A stretch of 30,246 nucleotides of DNA, taken from NCBI GenBank assembly GCA_009602735.1, contig WELA01005980.1, positions 141,621 to 171,866 on the forward strand, written 5' to 3'. Both the position numbers and the translations under genes were made by a program. This DNA comes from Mesotaenium endlicherianum (Eukaryota > Streptophyta > Zygnematophyceae > Zygnematales > Mesotaeniaceae). Shown in pieces: positions 10,404-19,655 of this stretch (position 1 is its first letter; each line of letters starts with the position of its first letter). Under the pieces are notes generated by a model. The model was not told where the DNA came from and made no database searches. It saw nothing but the letters and a program-made list of their open reading frames with translations.

Positions 10404-10933
10404 GTATAGGCCCTTATTTCTGGTCGTCAGTAAGGCGCCCCTCACGTAACTGCTGTGAGGGGAAATCTAGTTAGGGCCTCGCACGTGCGCGTCGGATTTC
10501 CTTGTCGGACGTGCGTCAGGTGTTTCGACGTGTTCGAGATGGTTCAAAATGATCAAGAGTTTGCCTGCGCCGGGCCGGCACACTATATATGTGCATCGAA
10601 TGTCGTCAAAATCGTCATTTGACTGCCATTATTTTGGTTTTGTGTGTGGTGCACTGACGACTGACGACTACGAGCCATAACCGCTGGCGGGAGGGGAGCG
10701 GGGGGCGGACCGGGCCGAGGTGAGTTGTGTGGACCCTCCTTTGTCTTTTTGATTGTCGGACATGGCGAGGCATCTTGTTTCTTGGCCGCGCCTTCTTTGG
10801 TTGGTGGTAATTTAAATGTTTCGATGGCAACAAGCGCAGTCAATTTCGTCGACGTTTTGAGTTTTGCTATGAACGTTTTAATGTTTGTCATCGTTTGGAG
10901 GCGTGTGTGAGGAGCTATTGTCGGCCCCCTCAC
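10404..10933 (+). repeat. Tandem duplication, copy 2, start codon lost
   Basis: Aligns to copy 1 from GTATAGGCCCTTATTT. The inverted repeat (10438-10445 with 10455-10462), G-box (10482-10487), TATA (10584-10590) and GTGAGT donor (10720) are all conserved. The start codon is changed to ATA at 10677. The copy ends in GTGTGAGGAG and then a further CCCCTCAC at 10926-10933. Confidence 0.85.
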
Positions 10934-11240
10934 AACATTTCAAATCGATGCAGTTTAGACACAAAAGATTTACACAATCATAGAAGCACAAACATATTGG
11001 CACCAACATTCAGTTCATATACATGAAGGGCACGAAAGAAAGTAAGAGCAGGAGTAGGTGTTGCATTGTTGATGTAGGAGTGACTCAGTGAGGGGCACTT
11101 GTGCAAAAGTAGAAAGGGTAGCTGCCATGGTCAAAAAAAGGGGAACAATTGGGAGCAGCGGTCAACCAAGGAGTCAGCTTAGTTAATATGTCAATGGTGT
11201 TGGGCCGGGTACAAGTCAGAATAGGGTCAAACAAGCTTAG

Positions 11241-11330
11241 GCTCGACTAGGCCTGACTAGGCACGGCAGCTTGCACCACCTGTCACACTGCACGAGATTG
11301 CTCGAGATGGCTCGAGATTGCTCGTGACAG
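11241..11330. repeat. Imperfect 10-bp tandem repeats with a flanking inverted repeat
   Basis: Decamers GCTCGACTAG, GCCTGACTAG and GCACGGCAGC occupy 11241-11270. CACGAGATTG, CTCGAGATGG, CTCGAGATTG and CTCGTGACAG occupy 11291-11330. Nine-base arms ACCTGTCAC (11278-11286) and GTGACAGGT (11324-11332) could pair around the second run. Confidence 0.7.
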
Positions 11331-11446
11331 GTCAGGCTGAGACCTGAAGTGTCGACTTGACTGAACCCGACACACAAAATTGGTATCGAGTTCCCAGCAT
11401 TTTGAACACTCTCCAACAGGCAGAAACCAGCCGAAAAGCCTTCTCA

Positions 11447-11500
11447 GCTCCCAGGGGCTCCCAGGCTATCCGTCCGCACTGGTTCGCATTGGTCCGCACG
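11447..11500. repeat. Second patch of 10-bp period repeats
   Basis: GCTCCCAGGG and GCTCCCAGGC occupy 11447-11466. CGTCCGCACT, GGTTCGCATT and GGTCCGCACG follow at 11471-11500. As in the other patches, neighbouring units share most bases while the unit itself changes. Confidence 0.6.
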
Positions 11501-12300
11501 GTCAAGCTTGCTGCACGGCTCCTAGTCCACGCTGGTCCAAATAGCAATTTTGACCGTGGCTAATCGTACCTGGTGATTCGTACCAGATACGGAAGATTCT
11601 CTCTCAAACGGATACACGTGTTTCCAAATCTGACCAGCTTTTTGGCGACTTCTTTCACGAACGTCAAAATTGTTCATTGAGCGTGATTGGGCGCCTTTGG
11701 CCAGAACTAATTAGATCCTCCCGATCGTGTTCATCCAATCGATAAATTTTGTTGGTGCTTCGAGCGTGTGAATCTTTTGGTCCTGCAGGCTTTCAGACAA
11801 GCGATAGACACGTGCCTGCGAGCCACCGTCCACGAATGCGTGAAAGGAGCACTGAGGTGCCTGCCTACACGAATGAAGTCGAGCATGTGAAGGTACGTGC
11901 GTGCGGGCCTGCGTGCGAGCCAGCATATATGTGTCCGGACGTGTATCTGCACACGCGTGTGTGAAGGCGTGCAATTGATGCGAGCTGATGGGAGCGTCAA
12001 CAGATGTCTTCCATTGTTTATGCAGTGATATTCTCACGATCATTGTCGTGCCTAACAGCGTCGGACCTCCCTGGCACATGCTTTGCGGCACATGAGGAAT
12101 CGACCGGGTTGATTGACCCTCGCACGTGTGTCGGTAACAGGCTGGCTGGAGGTTGACCATCCCTGGTCTGCCTGCACTGGCGTCGTGCGGTGGATCATTC
12201 CACACTTAGTAGAAATCTTCAAAAAAAATTATCTTATACTCAGTTTCCCTTACACCCCACCCTTTCAGCTCAGGCGTCCCTGCCTTTCCGCTAAAAGCTT

Positions 12301-12630
12301 CTATCTCTTAGCTCTGCTGCTGGCGGTTTTAGGAAGGTAGTCAGAACATTCCCAGCGTCTTGCCAAAATCTTTTCTTCATCAATGCAGAAGGTGTGCCAA
12401 CGGGCACTACACCTATCGCAAGTCACCATTGCTTCTTGATCATCCAGCACTTTGCAGCTGGCACAAGGCGTGGCTGGCACCAATTCCTTAGGCACAACCT
12501 TAACTGTAGGATCAATATTGGGCAAATGGCACAGCGAGCAATTCTCCACGTGATCTCTCATGGTCTTACCATCAGAACCTTCCAGTTCCAACACACCACT
12601 ATCGAACGCATGTCTCACGCGTAAGATCAC
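12301..12630 (-). pseudogene. Element B: C-terminal tail of the polyprotein with PHD finger
   Basis: A 109-codon frame ends in a stop at 12301. It has a CSLC pair at residues 31-34. A PHD-like C4HC3 array follows: Cys56, Cys59, Cys71, Cys74, His79, Cys82 and Cys95, with Trp94 before Cys95. The last position, two residues after Cys95, should be Cys but is Tyr98 (TAC at 12337-12339), so the second zinc site is incomplete. PHD fingers usually read histone H3 tails; at the end of an integrase one could steer insertion, as chromodomains do in chromoviruses. The frame is shifted relative to the preceding integrase frame at about 12630-12660. PHD identity is well supported; targeting is inference. 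Confidence 0.75.
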
Positions 12631-13793
12631 TGCACCTGAACTGGTGTCGATGGTGGTTTTGGTCTGGCGCTTGCGGAAGACAAAGATCCTTCTTGGATCT
12701 GCGTCATTTGCAGGCGATAGCTCCCATCTCGCGTCCTGGCATAACGTTGGGTGTCTCTTTTTTGCGCAATTTTTAGATTGTCTCGGGCAGCAGGCATCAT
12801 GCGCTCAAATAATGCCTTGCGGCGTACCATAACCTTTAGCAGTTCATCAGGGTTGTCCAGGTCTTTCACCTGCTCAAACTCCTGCTTGATGCTGCTGGGC
12901 ACAACTGGACTTTTGCCAAACAAAATCTGATAAGGCGAGTAATTTGCCAAAGCAGCTTGCTTGTAACCCATAACCAGCCATGGCAGGGCCAGATCCCAAT
13001 CACGCTTATCATGCTCAAGACAAAATTTGCGCTAAGGAGATTTAATGGTTTGCACCATCCGTTCTGCTAGACCATCTGCTTGTGGGTGGTCTCTAGATGT
13101 AGTGCAATGGTCAATGAAGCATCTGCCCAAGAGTTTCTGAAAAGATCCTTGAATTTTAGATCCTTGGTCTATCAGCACTTCTGCTGGAGCTCCATGACGT
13201 ACAATCACACCATTGAGAAGCGCTTCCGCGGTCCCCAAACTCTCCTTAGCAATTAAAGGCACAACCTGTATCCACTTAGAAGAATGCTCAATCATGACCA
13301 TAGTGTACTTGTTACCTCGCTTGGACAGCGGTAGCTCACCGGCGAGATCGCAGCTCCACCGGTAGCCTAGGCCCATGATTGGCAGAGGTTGCAAGTGTGG
13401 ATGTTGTTGTGTAAAACCAGCCTTGACGCCATCACAACTTTGACAAGCCTTGATCACATCCTCACACTGCTGCTTCATGCCCCTCCACCAGTAAGACAGC
13501 TCCAGAAGACTGTACGTCTTCTTGACACCATAGTGTCCAGTGTTCTCGTGCATTTCCTGCACTAGAGCTCGCCTTTTGGTGGCACCAACTTCTCCTGACC
13601 AGTTTCTTCAATCTTGAATGGGTTATTGCGTTTCCAGCAAAACCTTTTAGCTCGATGGCTCACTTGGTCCTTCTCTTTCACAGATAATCCCTCCATATGG
13701 ACTCCCGTCTTCAGCCAATGCATAGTGGCTTGTTCTTTCCAAATTTCTGGACTAAACAGGGGTAGAGGTTCAGCTTCACCTGACGCTACCATT
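12627..13793 (-). pseudogene. Element B: integrase (zinc finger, catalytic core, C-terminal part), broken
   Basis: The frame 13032-13562 begins in an HHCC zinc finger (His5, His10, Cys40, Cys43), then a DDE core with Asp72 (CDLAG), Asp132 (LIDQGSK) and Glu167 (HPQADGLAER). All three acidic residues are present. A TAG at 13032-13034 interrupts the frame, after which the same frame continues to 12627 with an ordinary integrase continuation (DWDLALPWL, YSPYQILFGKSP). The piece upstream of the zinc finger, 13562-13927, is in another frame, so there is a frame break near 13562. Integrase joins cDNA ends to host DNA. This copy can only make a truncated product. Confidence 0.85.
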
Positions 13794-15250
13794 CTAGCCA
13801 TTTCGGCCAGGCCGGCTGCAAACTCTGTTGGGCTGCTTGGATCTTCGTCTTCTCGAGCTCCTGTTCTGTCGTCTGAGAATGGGGTCCGGGTTCCTGCTGA
13901 GTCCATCGGCGTCATTATTGAGTACACCTGCTCGATGCACCACCGTCATCTGGTACTCTTGGAGCTTGAGAGCGCAGCGAGCCAATTTACCAGTGAGGTC
14001 TCCATTCTTCATTAGCCAGAGTAATGGCGAGTGATCTGTGATCAGCGTGAAGGGTCTTCCCAAAAGATACTCTCTGAAATGTGTGACAGCCCAAACCACT
14101 GCCAGCAGCTCTCCTTTGTAGGACGAGTAGTTGCTCTTTGCTCGGTTGTTAGAGCGCGAGGCATAGGCAATGACATACTCTTCTCTAGGACTTGCAGCCT
14201 GAGTGAGTACTGCGCCAATTCCCACACGACTCCAGTCAGTGTGTAGATTGAATGGCTTGAAGTAGTCAGGCGTTCGCAAGATTGGGGCCGTTACCAACCG
14301 CTCCTTGAGCTTGTTCATGGCCTTCTCCTGGGCTTCCGTCCACACAAAAGGTATCTTGTAAATGGCCTCAATCTTTACAGCATGAGGGGACATAGCATTG
14401 TTCCCAACCTCGTGTCCTAAGTAAGGCACATGTGCCTCAAAGGATCTGCACTTTCCAGGATGCAGCGTCATTTGGAACTCCTCTAGGCGCCGGAACACTT
14501 GTTTCAAGTGCTCAAGGTGCTCCTCCATGGACTTGCTAAACACCACTACGTCATCAATGTATGGTTTTGCAAAATCCAGCCTCTCCAGCACTTTATCCAT
14601 AGTCCTCTGAAAGATGGCTGGGGCATTTTTCAGCCCAAACGGCATTACCGTCCATTGCCAAAGTTTCCTTTGAGCCCAGAAAGCGGTCTTACCTCGATCT
14701 TCTGTTTTTGCAGGGATCTGGTTGAAGCCTTGGCGTAGATTGATGATGCTGAACACCTTCTCGGTGGTGGCAATCGCAAAGATCCGCTCTGGTGTAGGCA
14801 TCACATAGCTGTCTGGCTCCGAGTGGAGATTCAGTCGCCGTAGTCTTTACACATACGAGTGGCTGTATAATTGCCAGCCTCGTCCTTCTTGGCAATTACT
14901 ACTGTGGGAGCTCCATGTACTGAGGTTGATTTCTCAATCATGCCGAGCTTGTGCAGCTCCTGGCAAGTTTTCTCCACACAGTCCCATTTGGTCTGACTGA
15001 GCTTATGCGCCCCAAGTCTGACTAGGTTACCAATAGTTAGTGTGATCTCACACATATTCTTTAGCAGCCTTTCTACTTGTGCTCTCTGTTGGGCAGAGAC
15101 CCATTTTTCATTGGTGAAAACCTCAGTTTTTGGCTGCTTTCCCCAACACAGGCATCCAGTAGTTGCTACTTTTGGGTTCAGGTGGGGGCTTTCCGCCCTC
15201 ATCCTGACCTTCAGGCTTTTCTGCCTGATTGTTAGGCGGTGGAGTGGCAA
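13794..15250 (-). pseudogene. Element B: reverse transcriptase and RNase H, broken and missing a catalytic Asp
   Basis: The N-terminal RT part (14831-15250) has LGMIEKSTSVHGAPTVVIAKKD, spaced as in RT motif 1. The frame changes near 14805-14830. The frame 13794-14804 carries FSIINLRQGFNQI, MPFGLKNAPAIFQR and the YIDD catalytic pair at residues 82-85. The first catalytic aspartate, expected in the F-S-x-I-D-L box, is Asn22 (AAT at 14739-14741). RNase H follows with TDWS, GELLAVVW, TDHSPLLWL and DADGLSR, so its acidic residues appear kept. The frame breaks again at about 13930 before integrase. RT family assignment is very sure; the enzyme is almost certainly inactive. Confidence 0.9.
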
Positions 15251-16638
15251 GCTTTGCAGCTTGCTCCTCCGCTGACTTAGGCTCGGAAGCCTGCTTCTTA
15301 GGCTTTTCCCCTTTTTTGATGGATCGTCGCCTCCCCTGTTGAGTGGCGTATGTCAGACGCCTCCGGATGGGCTGCCTCAAGAACCTTTCTTCGTCGGCCG
15401 CAGTCCAGCTGGTCCCCGTTCCTCCCTCTTCACGTGGTGGGGGCGGGTTCAGCAAGGGCCACCCTGCTGGATCTGCTCTGGGATCAATTGTCCAACCCCA
15501 CTCGCGCTCAAGGGTAGCAATGCGCGCAACGGTTGTGCCAAACTCCTCCCTGGCTGGTGGCGTAACCGTCCATGCTTGTGTCAAAATCTGCGGTCTTTGA
15601 GCCGTAGCTAGTTGTGCATACACAGCATTTTCTGCTGTCAAGCGGCTTATGGTAGTTCTAAGCTCTACCAGTTCCCTTTCAGAAACTGCAGGTGTCCTAG
15701 TAGGTGACCTATCCTTCTCCCACGTTCCAGTGGATGAAGGTCGCACCATGGGAATGTGACTTTCCAATGCTTTGACTTTGCAAATCAAGCTATCCTCTCC
15801 CTCTCTCTGCAAAATCTCTAAGATAGGTTGCAAAGGAGGAGCCATGGTTCCTTTCGAAACCCCTTCTCTCTGAGTTGCTCCCCAATACTTGAGATAACGC
15901 ATCAGCATCCGCCTGAAAGGTGCATTCCTTCTCGGGCCACCTGTCTTGGTCTCCTTGCGCGACCGTGAGGATTACCGTGTGTTGGTTCCACCTTAGCGGT
16001 GCAGGCAGCCACTTCCTGCGGCTGTTGTAGTTGATGTGGGGTAGCTCCTGGTGGTGGAGAACTGGCGGTTGGAAAATTGGATGTAGGCAATCTCAGATCA
16101 CTGTATAGATCCGCCGGGTTGGGCACTTCCATTATCAAGTAGTCGGCCACCCAGTCATCCGTCCTGAGCTCTTGTACCTCCAATAGGTCCAACTCTGGGT
16201 GACTGACGGCAGGTCAAACCCTGGAAGGTCTGGCATCTCTGCCTCATCTTCAACTGATCTCTCCACTCCCAGTGGTGGTGGCTCTCCATCATTATCTGTG
16301 TTGAGCTTTGCCAGGTTGACGATGGCTGATTGCAGAGTGCTTGCCGCCTTAGCGACTTCCTCTTCCTTATGCCGTCGAGCGTTTGCTTCCAGCAGCTGCT
16401 CTATGATCTGCCTTGCAATGGATTCATTTGTCTGACTGGCTGAACCCTGCCGTGGCCCCTTAGCCTGTGGCTCTGGGCTCATCAAAGAAGGTGTTGTGGA
16501 CAATTGCTTGCCCGACTCCTCCTTGCGTTCTTTGAATATCACTTCTAGACATATGGTCTTTGCAGGCCCTCCAGAATCTCCTGACTTCTGGCTACATTCT
16601 TCGACCCATTCACCAATATTGCACTGGCGTTCTTGCAC
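15123..16638 (-). pseudogene. Element B: coiled-coil and low-complexity region before RT, unknown role
   Basis: Three frames continue one another: 16135-16638, 15902-16192 and 15123-15908. The changes fall near 16192 and 15905. The product is Glu/Lys/Gln-rich with probable coiled coils (ESIARQIIEQLLEANARRHK; ERELVELRTTISRLTAEN) and Pro/Gly-rich links, ending in KKGEKPKKQ and PPPEPKSSNYW just before RT. It may be gag or a linker. No CCHC knuckle was found, so the call stays open. Confidence 0.5.
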
Positions 16639-16649
16639 TGATGCTTGGT

Positions 16650-17252
16650 TTAGATAGTATTCAAAGTCTTCAGGCGTTGGCCCAGGGGTCTTCTTCTTAT
16701 ACTTTCTGACGGATCTTGTAACGGTGCTTGCTCTGGTGAAGACAATAGAAACCTTTGGTTAGCTTTCCAGCTACTTGAGCTTTCTTGCCAGTAGTTTCCG
16801 CGCCCAGCTGCTCTTGGGCTGAGTTTGGTATCATACCCTGATCTGGCATCTTCTGAAGTCTCCTCGCGCCTTAATGTCGTGGCTACGGGAGATGGACTCC
16901 CAAATATCTGACTGCAAGTGGCGTTTCTCAGGGATGATGGGGTGTCTTGCGTATCGTCCTCTGCGCTTGGCAACGGCGTCATCTGCTCAGGCGCCTGGTC
17001 CCTTATGAGTGTATCCTCTCTTTTTAGAGGTGCTTGTAATTCAGCGGTCCGGTTATCAATCCGGTCCAACAGATCCTGGCATCTCATCAATTCAGCTTTT
17101 TCAGCTTCCCTGAATGCTCTATCTCTGGCAGCTGCCGCTACGTCTCTTTGCACACCGTATTCTTCTTGTTGCTGATGTGCGGACCTGGTAGCCCTCTCAT
17201 CAGATGTTGGCACCACATTGACCCCAATTGTCACTCGTCTTGGCCTCGGCAT
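16650..17252 (-). pseudogene. Element B: open frame beginning MPRPRRVTIG, gag-like or linker, unrecognised
   Basis: An ATG at 17250-17252 opens about 200 codons to 16650. The start overlaps the last codons of the methyltransferase frame, which ends in a TGA just downstream. The N-terminal half is charged and probably coiled coil (RDRAFREAEKAELMRC, LLDRIDNRTAELQ); the rest is Ser/Pro/Arg-rich. An upstream ATG in the same frame exists at 17330, but it lies in a local duplication of about 15 bases (ATGATTGGACAGCAC occurs twice, about 17315-17370). No family was recognised. If it is gag, it sits downstream of the protease, which would be unusual. Confidence 0.4.
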
Positions 17253-17347
17253 AGGCTTGTCGGTGAAGGTCAACTGCTGCCACATCATGATTGTCTCCAC
17301 CAGCCAAGTCATAGAGTGCTGTCCAATCATGTTCTACCAATCATGTC

Positions 17348-18270
17348 CTACCATTGTGCTGTCCAATCATCTGACCCTACAACACCGACAATCTGCCGAG
17401 CTATGGTGTCAGGTATTCCAAGGCAGTTTCCCTTCTCCACAGCAGTAGGCTCTCTCCAAACGGCGTCTCTTTCATGCATGTCTTTGACCGTTCCTGGCCC
17501 ACCTTCTATGAAGGCTCGGGATCCTGGATACGCTGTAAAAGTAGGCAGTACCGCCCTTGGCTGACTTGGGTCGTTGATGACGCACTGTTGATAGGAATTC
17601 CTCCTGGTCACTAGCCTGGTACGTACCGCCAACGCCTCTCCCACTGTCAATGCCGTAGATGATCGCCGTGTAAGGTCCTCCATCTCTCTCAGGATCTCAA
17701 TAGACATGCCGTTGGTTCAAAATAATCTGGCCCTATGGGATAATCCTCCGTGCTTGGCGTCGTTGATTAGCACATGATGTCCCATTGTGGAGTCAAAAAT
17801 CAGCCATGGCTCTCTCGGCTTTATCTGCTTGTAATCCATTCTTGGATGCACGTTCTCAATCACAAACACTGGTGGGTGATAGTGCTGACGTTCCCGCAGC
17901 ATGCTGATGGTTTTCACCATCCATCCCCAGTGTTGTGCTTGTGGATCACTGAATACCCTCCGGTTCCCAGCTTGAGAAAATGGTTGACAAGGAAATCCAG
18001 CAAAGACCCAGTCAATCTTGTAGCCATACAGGTCTTCAGGCTTCACATCAGTAATGTTGCCTCCAGCGATGCGCTCAACATTTGAGTATGGGGGCACCAA
18101 CCTTTGGACGTGATGCATTTGTCGCATCTGACTTATGACTATTCTGAATGCTTGAAAAGTGTGGTCATCATTGTCCACATACAGGACTTTGGCCACCTGT
18201 TCCCTCGCTGGATCAATGCTATGGTCCCAGACCCAAGTCCAGCGAACAATTCCAACACCACCACTCCCCT
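17348..18270 (-). pseudogene. Element B: C5-cytosine DNA methyltransferase domain, broken
   Basis: Conserved methyltransferase motifs occur in the right order. Motif I is VVVLELFAGLGSG (about 18225-18264, still in the protease frame). Then come VLYVDND (motif II), GGNITDV (III), GFPCQPFSQAG (IV, catalytic Cys codon 17987-17989), FVIENV (VI, at about 17857) and HRARLF (VIII). A frame break at about 18196-18201 separates motif I from II. A TGA at 17717-17719 replaces a residue right after HRARLF, where related enzymes often have Trp. The same frame then continues from 17707 to 17348 through LPTFTAYPGSRAF (motif IX position) and a short C-terminal part. The enzyme family moves a methyl group from S-adenosylmethionine to cytosine C5. 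The target-recognition part is small. The catalytic Cys, ENV and SAM-binding residues remain, but this copy cannot make a full enzyme. Confidence 0.85.
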
Positions 18271-19098
18271 TTTATGAAAAGGATCTTCCATCCTGACAAT
18301 GCATTGCAGCAGCGGCTCGAATCTCGGCATCAGGTTTGTAGCACAGGTAACTAGATAAGCGACTGGCAGCAGCTCTTGCGAGCCGCGATCCCTGTTACTC
18401 ACAGTTTCCAGTTGCTCCATAATTCGAGGTTGCCATACCAAGGGTGTTGGCATGTTGATGCTCGTATAGATATCATCTTCGTGTTTCATGATGCTGTCGC
18501 AGGCTTCTGGGTACCTGTTGTTAACGCAGCAGTCTAGCAGCCCGTAGTTTGCTTCTTCTGTGCAAACCATTTTCACAGGAATTTCTCCTGCCGGTTGCTG
18601 ACCTGTTGACTGGTAAGTCACCCTTTGCTTCCGCAGATCAATGACCATACCCAAGGGAATCAGTGCTTCTGTCCCCAAGAATACATCATAGTTCTCTTCC
18701 TCCGTCACTGTGCACTCCATGAGGAGTGATGCCTCTTCAGGTTTCCCTGAATTTACTGTGATTTCCACAGGCTTGCGAGTAATCCCACAAGACTTAGTGA
18801 CTTGCCCTGAGGCAGTTCTCAACTGAAAAGGACTCTCTGTCAGGTCCCTTGCTGTCAATCCTAGAGCTTTCACAGCTCGCTTTCCCAAGATGACTGGCTG
18901 TGCACCCGTATCCAACAAAACGTTGGGAGTTGCCCAGTTGTTCAATAGTAGTGCACCATCCCTATTCTGCACTCTCACGGTGCTGAAATTGGTAGGCAAT
19001 GAGGCGCTGTTCGCACCCTCCTCAGCTATATCTAGCTGATGTCCGGCTTCTTCAACCGTAAACGGGTAGGTGATATGCAAATCAGCGAGAGAAAGCAA
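18271..19098 (-). pseudogene. Element B: retropepsin-like aspartic protease joined to the methyltransferase
   Basis: The frame running 19098 to 18139 has VLLDTGAQPVILGKRAV (active site Asp-Thr-Gly at residues 63-65) and the later VFLGTEALIPLGMVIDL (about 139-155), as in Ty3/gypsy proteases that cut the polyprotein. About 120 residues of unassigned linker follow, then methyltransferase motif I in the same frame. No ATG was found before the domain: the frame enters from the element A junction at 19107/19108, so its gag is missing. Confidence 0.85.
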
Positions 19099-19107
19099 AG
19101 GAGCACT

Positions 19108-19655
19108 GATAAGAAATGAAGTAGTTATGTCTATTTATAGTTTTCTACGACGGTCGCTCGCCCCTAGGCGGGAGGGCCGCTTAGCAACGGATTTTTTGAA
19201 GTATTTGTCAAATCGTCCCTTCCAGAATATTCGTGAGGAAGCCAGATCAGTCTCATCTGACGTGTTGGGCCAATTTGACATCCACATGCATGCATCAAAA
19301 TATCTAGAATATTCTAACTTAGGCGCGCTAGGCTAAACCGAAACTTCTAGGTAAATCGACCTAGTCGGCACTCCGCGTCAGCCGAACTTACGTGAAGGTT
19401 CGACTTCACTCTAACGGCCCAGATTGCTCGACGCTGTCGGTCAATCCCACGGTCGTGCTCACCGCGAATTAAGAACAGTCATCAACCGACCTCAAAACTA
19501 ATTTAACTTCGGAAATCCATAACTCTCTCAATACTTGACCAAATTCAATGAACTTTATAACAAAATGATCACAAAAATGCACTCTACACTTCTGTACAAT
19601 CAAAACATACTTTCATGAAACTCAAAGATGCACTTTATAAACCTATGACCTTACA
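19108..19655 (-). repeat. Element A: 3' LTR, U3 part only
   Basis: Matches 24531-25078 of the 5' LTR and ends at the same CCTTACA. It stops at 19108 where the full LTR would continue another 207 bases. Its minus-strand TATA box CTATAAATAG (19131-19140) lies about 31 bases upstream of the break, so the kept part corresponds closely to U3. Confidence 0.9.
19131..19140 (-). promoter_or_regulatory. TATA box in the partial 3' LTR of element A
   Basis: CTATAAATAG on the minus strand, conserved in the 5' LTR at 24554-24563. Here the bases that would be the transcript start fall at the element A/B junction. Confidence 0.6.

Larger units (their letters stand above)
10934..12254. other. Region without genes; probably includes the 3' LTR of element B
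   Basis: No supported reading frame. On the minus strand a TGTAAGGG start at 12254 lies directly after a purine tract, the expected start of the 3' LTR of element B, which would run leftward from 12254. Its other end was not located because no second copy is in the window. Decamer repeats occupy 11241-11330 and 11447-11520. Confidence 0.4.
12255..19107 (-). mobile_element. Element B: decayed Ty3/gypsy-type retrotransposon with methyltransferase and PHD finger
   Basis: Read on the minus strand, the domains are retropepsin (DTG), C5-cytosine methyltransferase (motif I, PCQ, ENV), coiled-coil/unknown, reverse transcriptase (YIDD), RNase H, integrase (HHCC and D, D, E) and PHD finger. RT before integrase marks it as Ty3/gypsy-type. 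The 3' end is defined by a purine tract (complement of CCCCACCCTTT at 12255-12265) next to a TGTAAGGG LTR start at 12254. The 5' end, with any gag and 5' LTR, is missing because the sequence meets element A at 19107/19108. At least seven frame changes and two in-frame stops (17717, 13032) show that it is dead. Confidence 0.85.

Noticed and set aside
9871..10933. The 533-bp pair as two solo LTRs.
   Set aside because: No TG/CA ends at consistent places, no primer-binding site, and the copies abut directly as in a tandem duplication.
11371..11394. A plus-strand LTR end (CACACA) followed by TGGTATCGAGTTCC, resembling a primer-binding site.
   Set aside because: Only the first seven bases match the initiator Met tRNA complement, and no gag or pol follows on the plus strand.
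19070..19336. Matching plus-strand frames at 19070-19336 and 24529-24759, which look like a duplicated gene.
   Set aside because: They are the two LTRs of element A read on the wrong strand; the similarity is explained by LTR identity.
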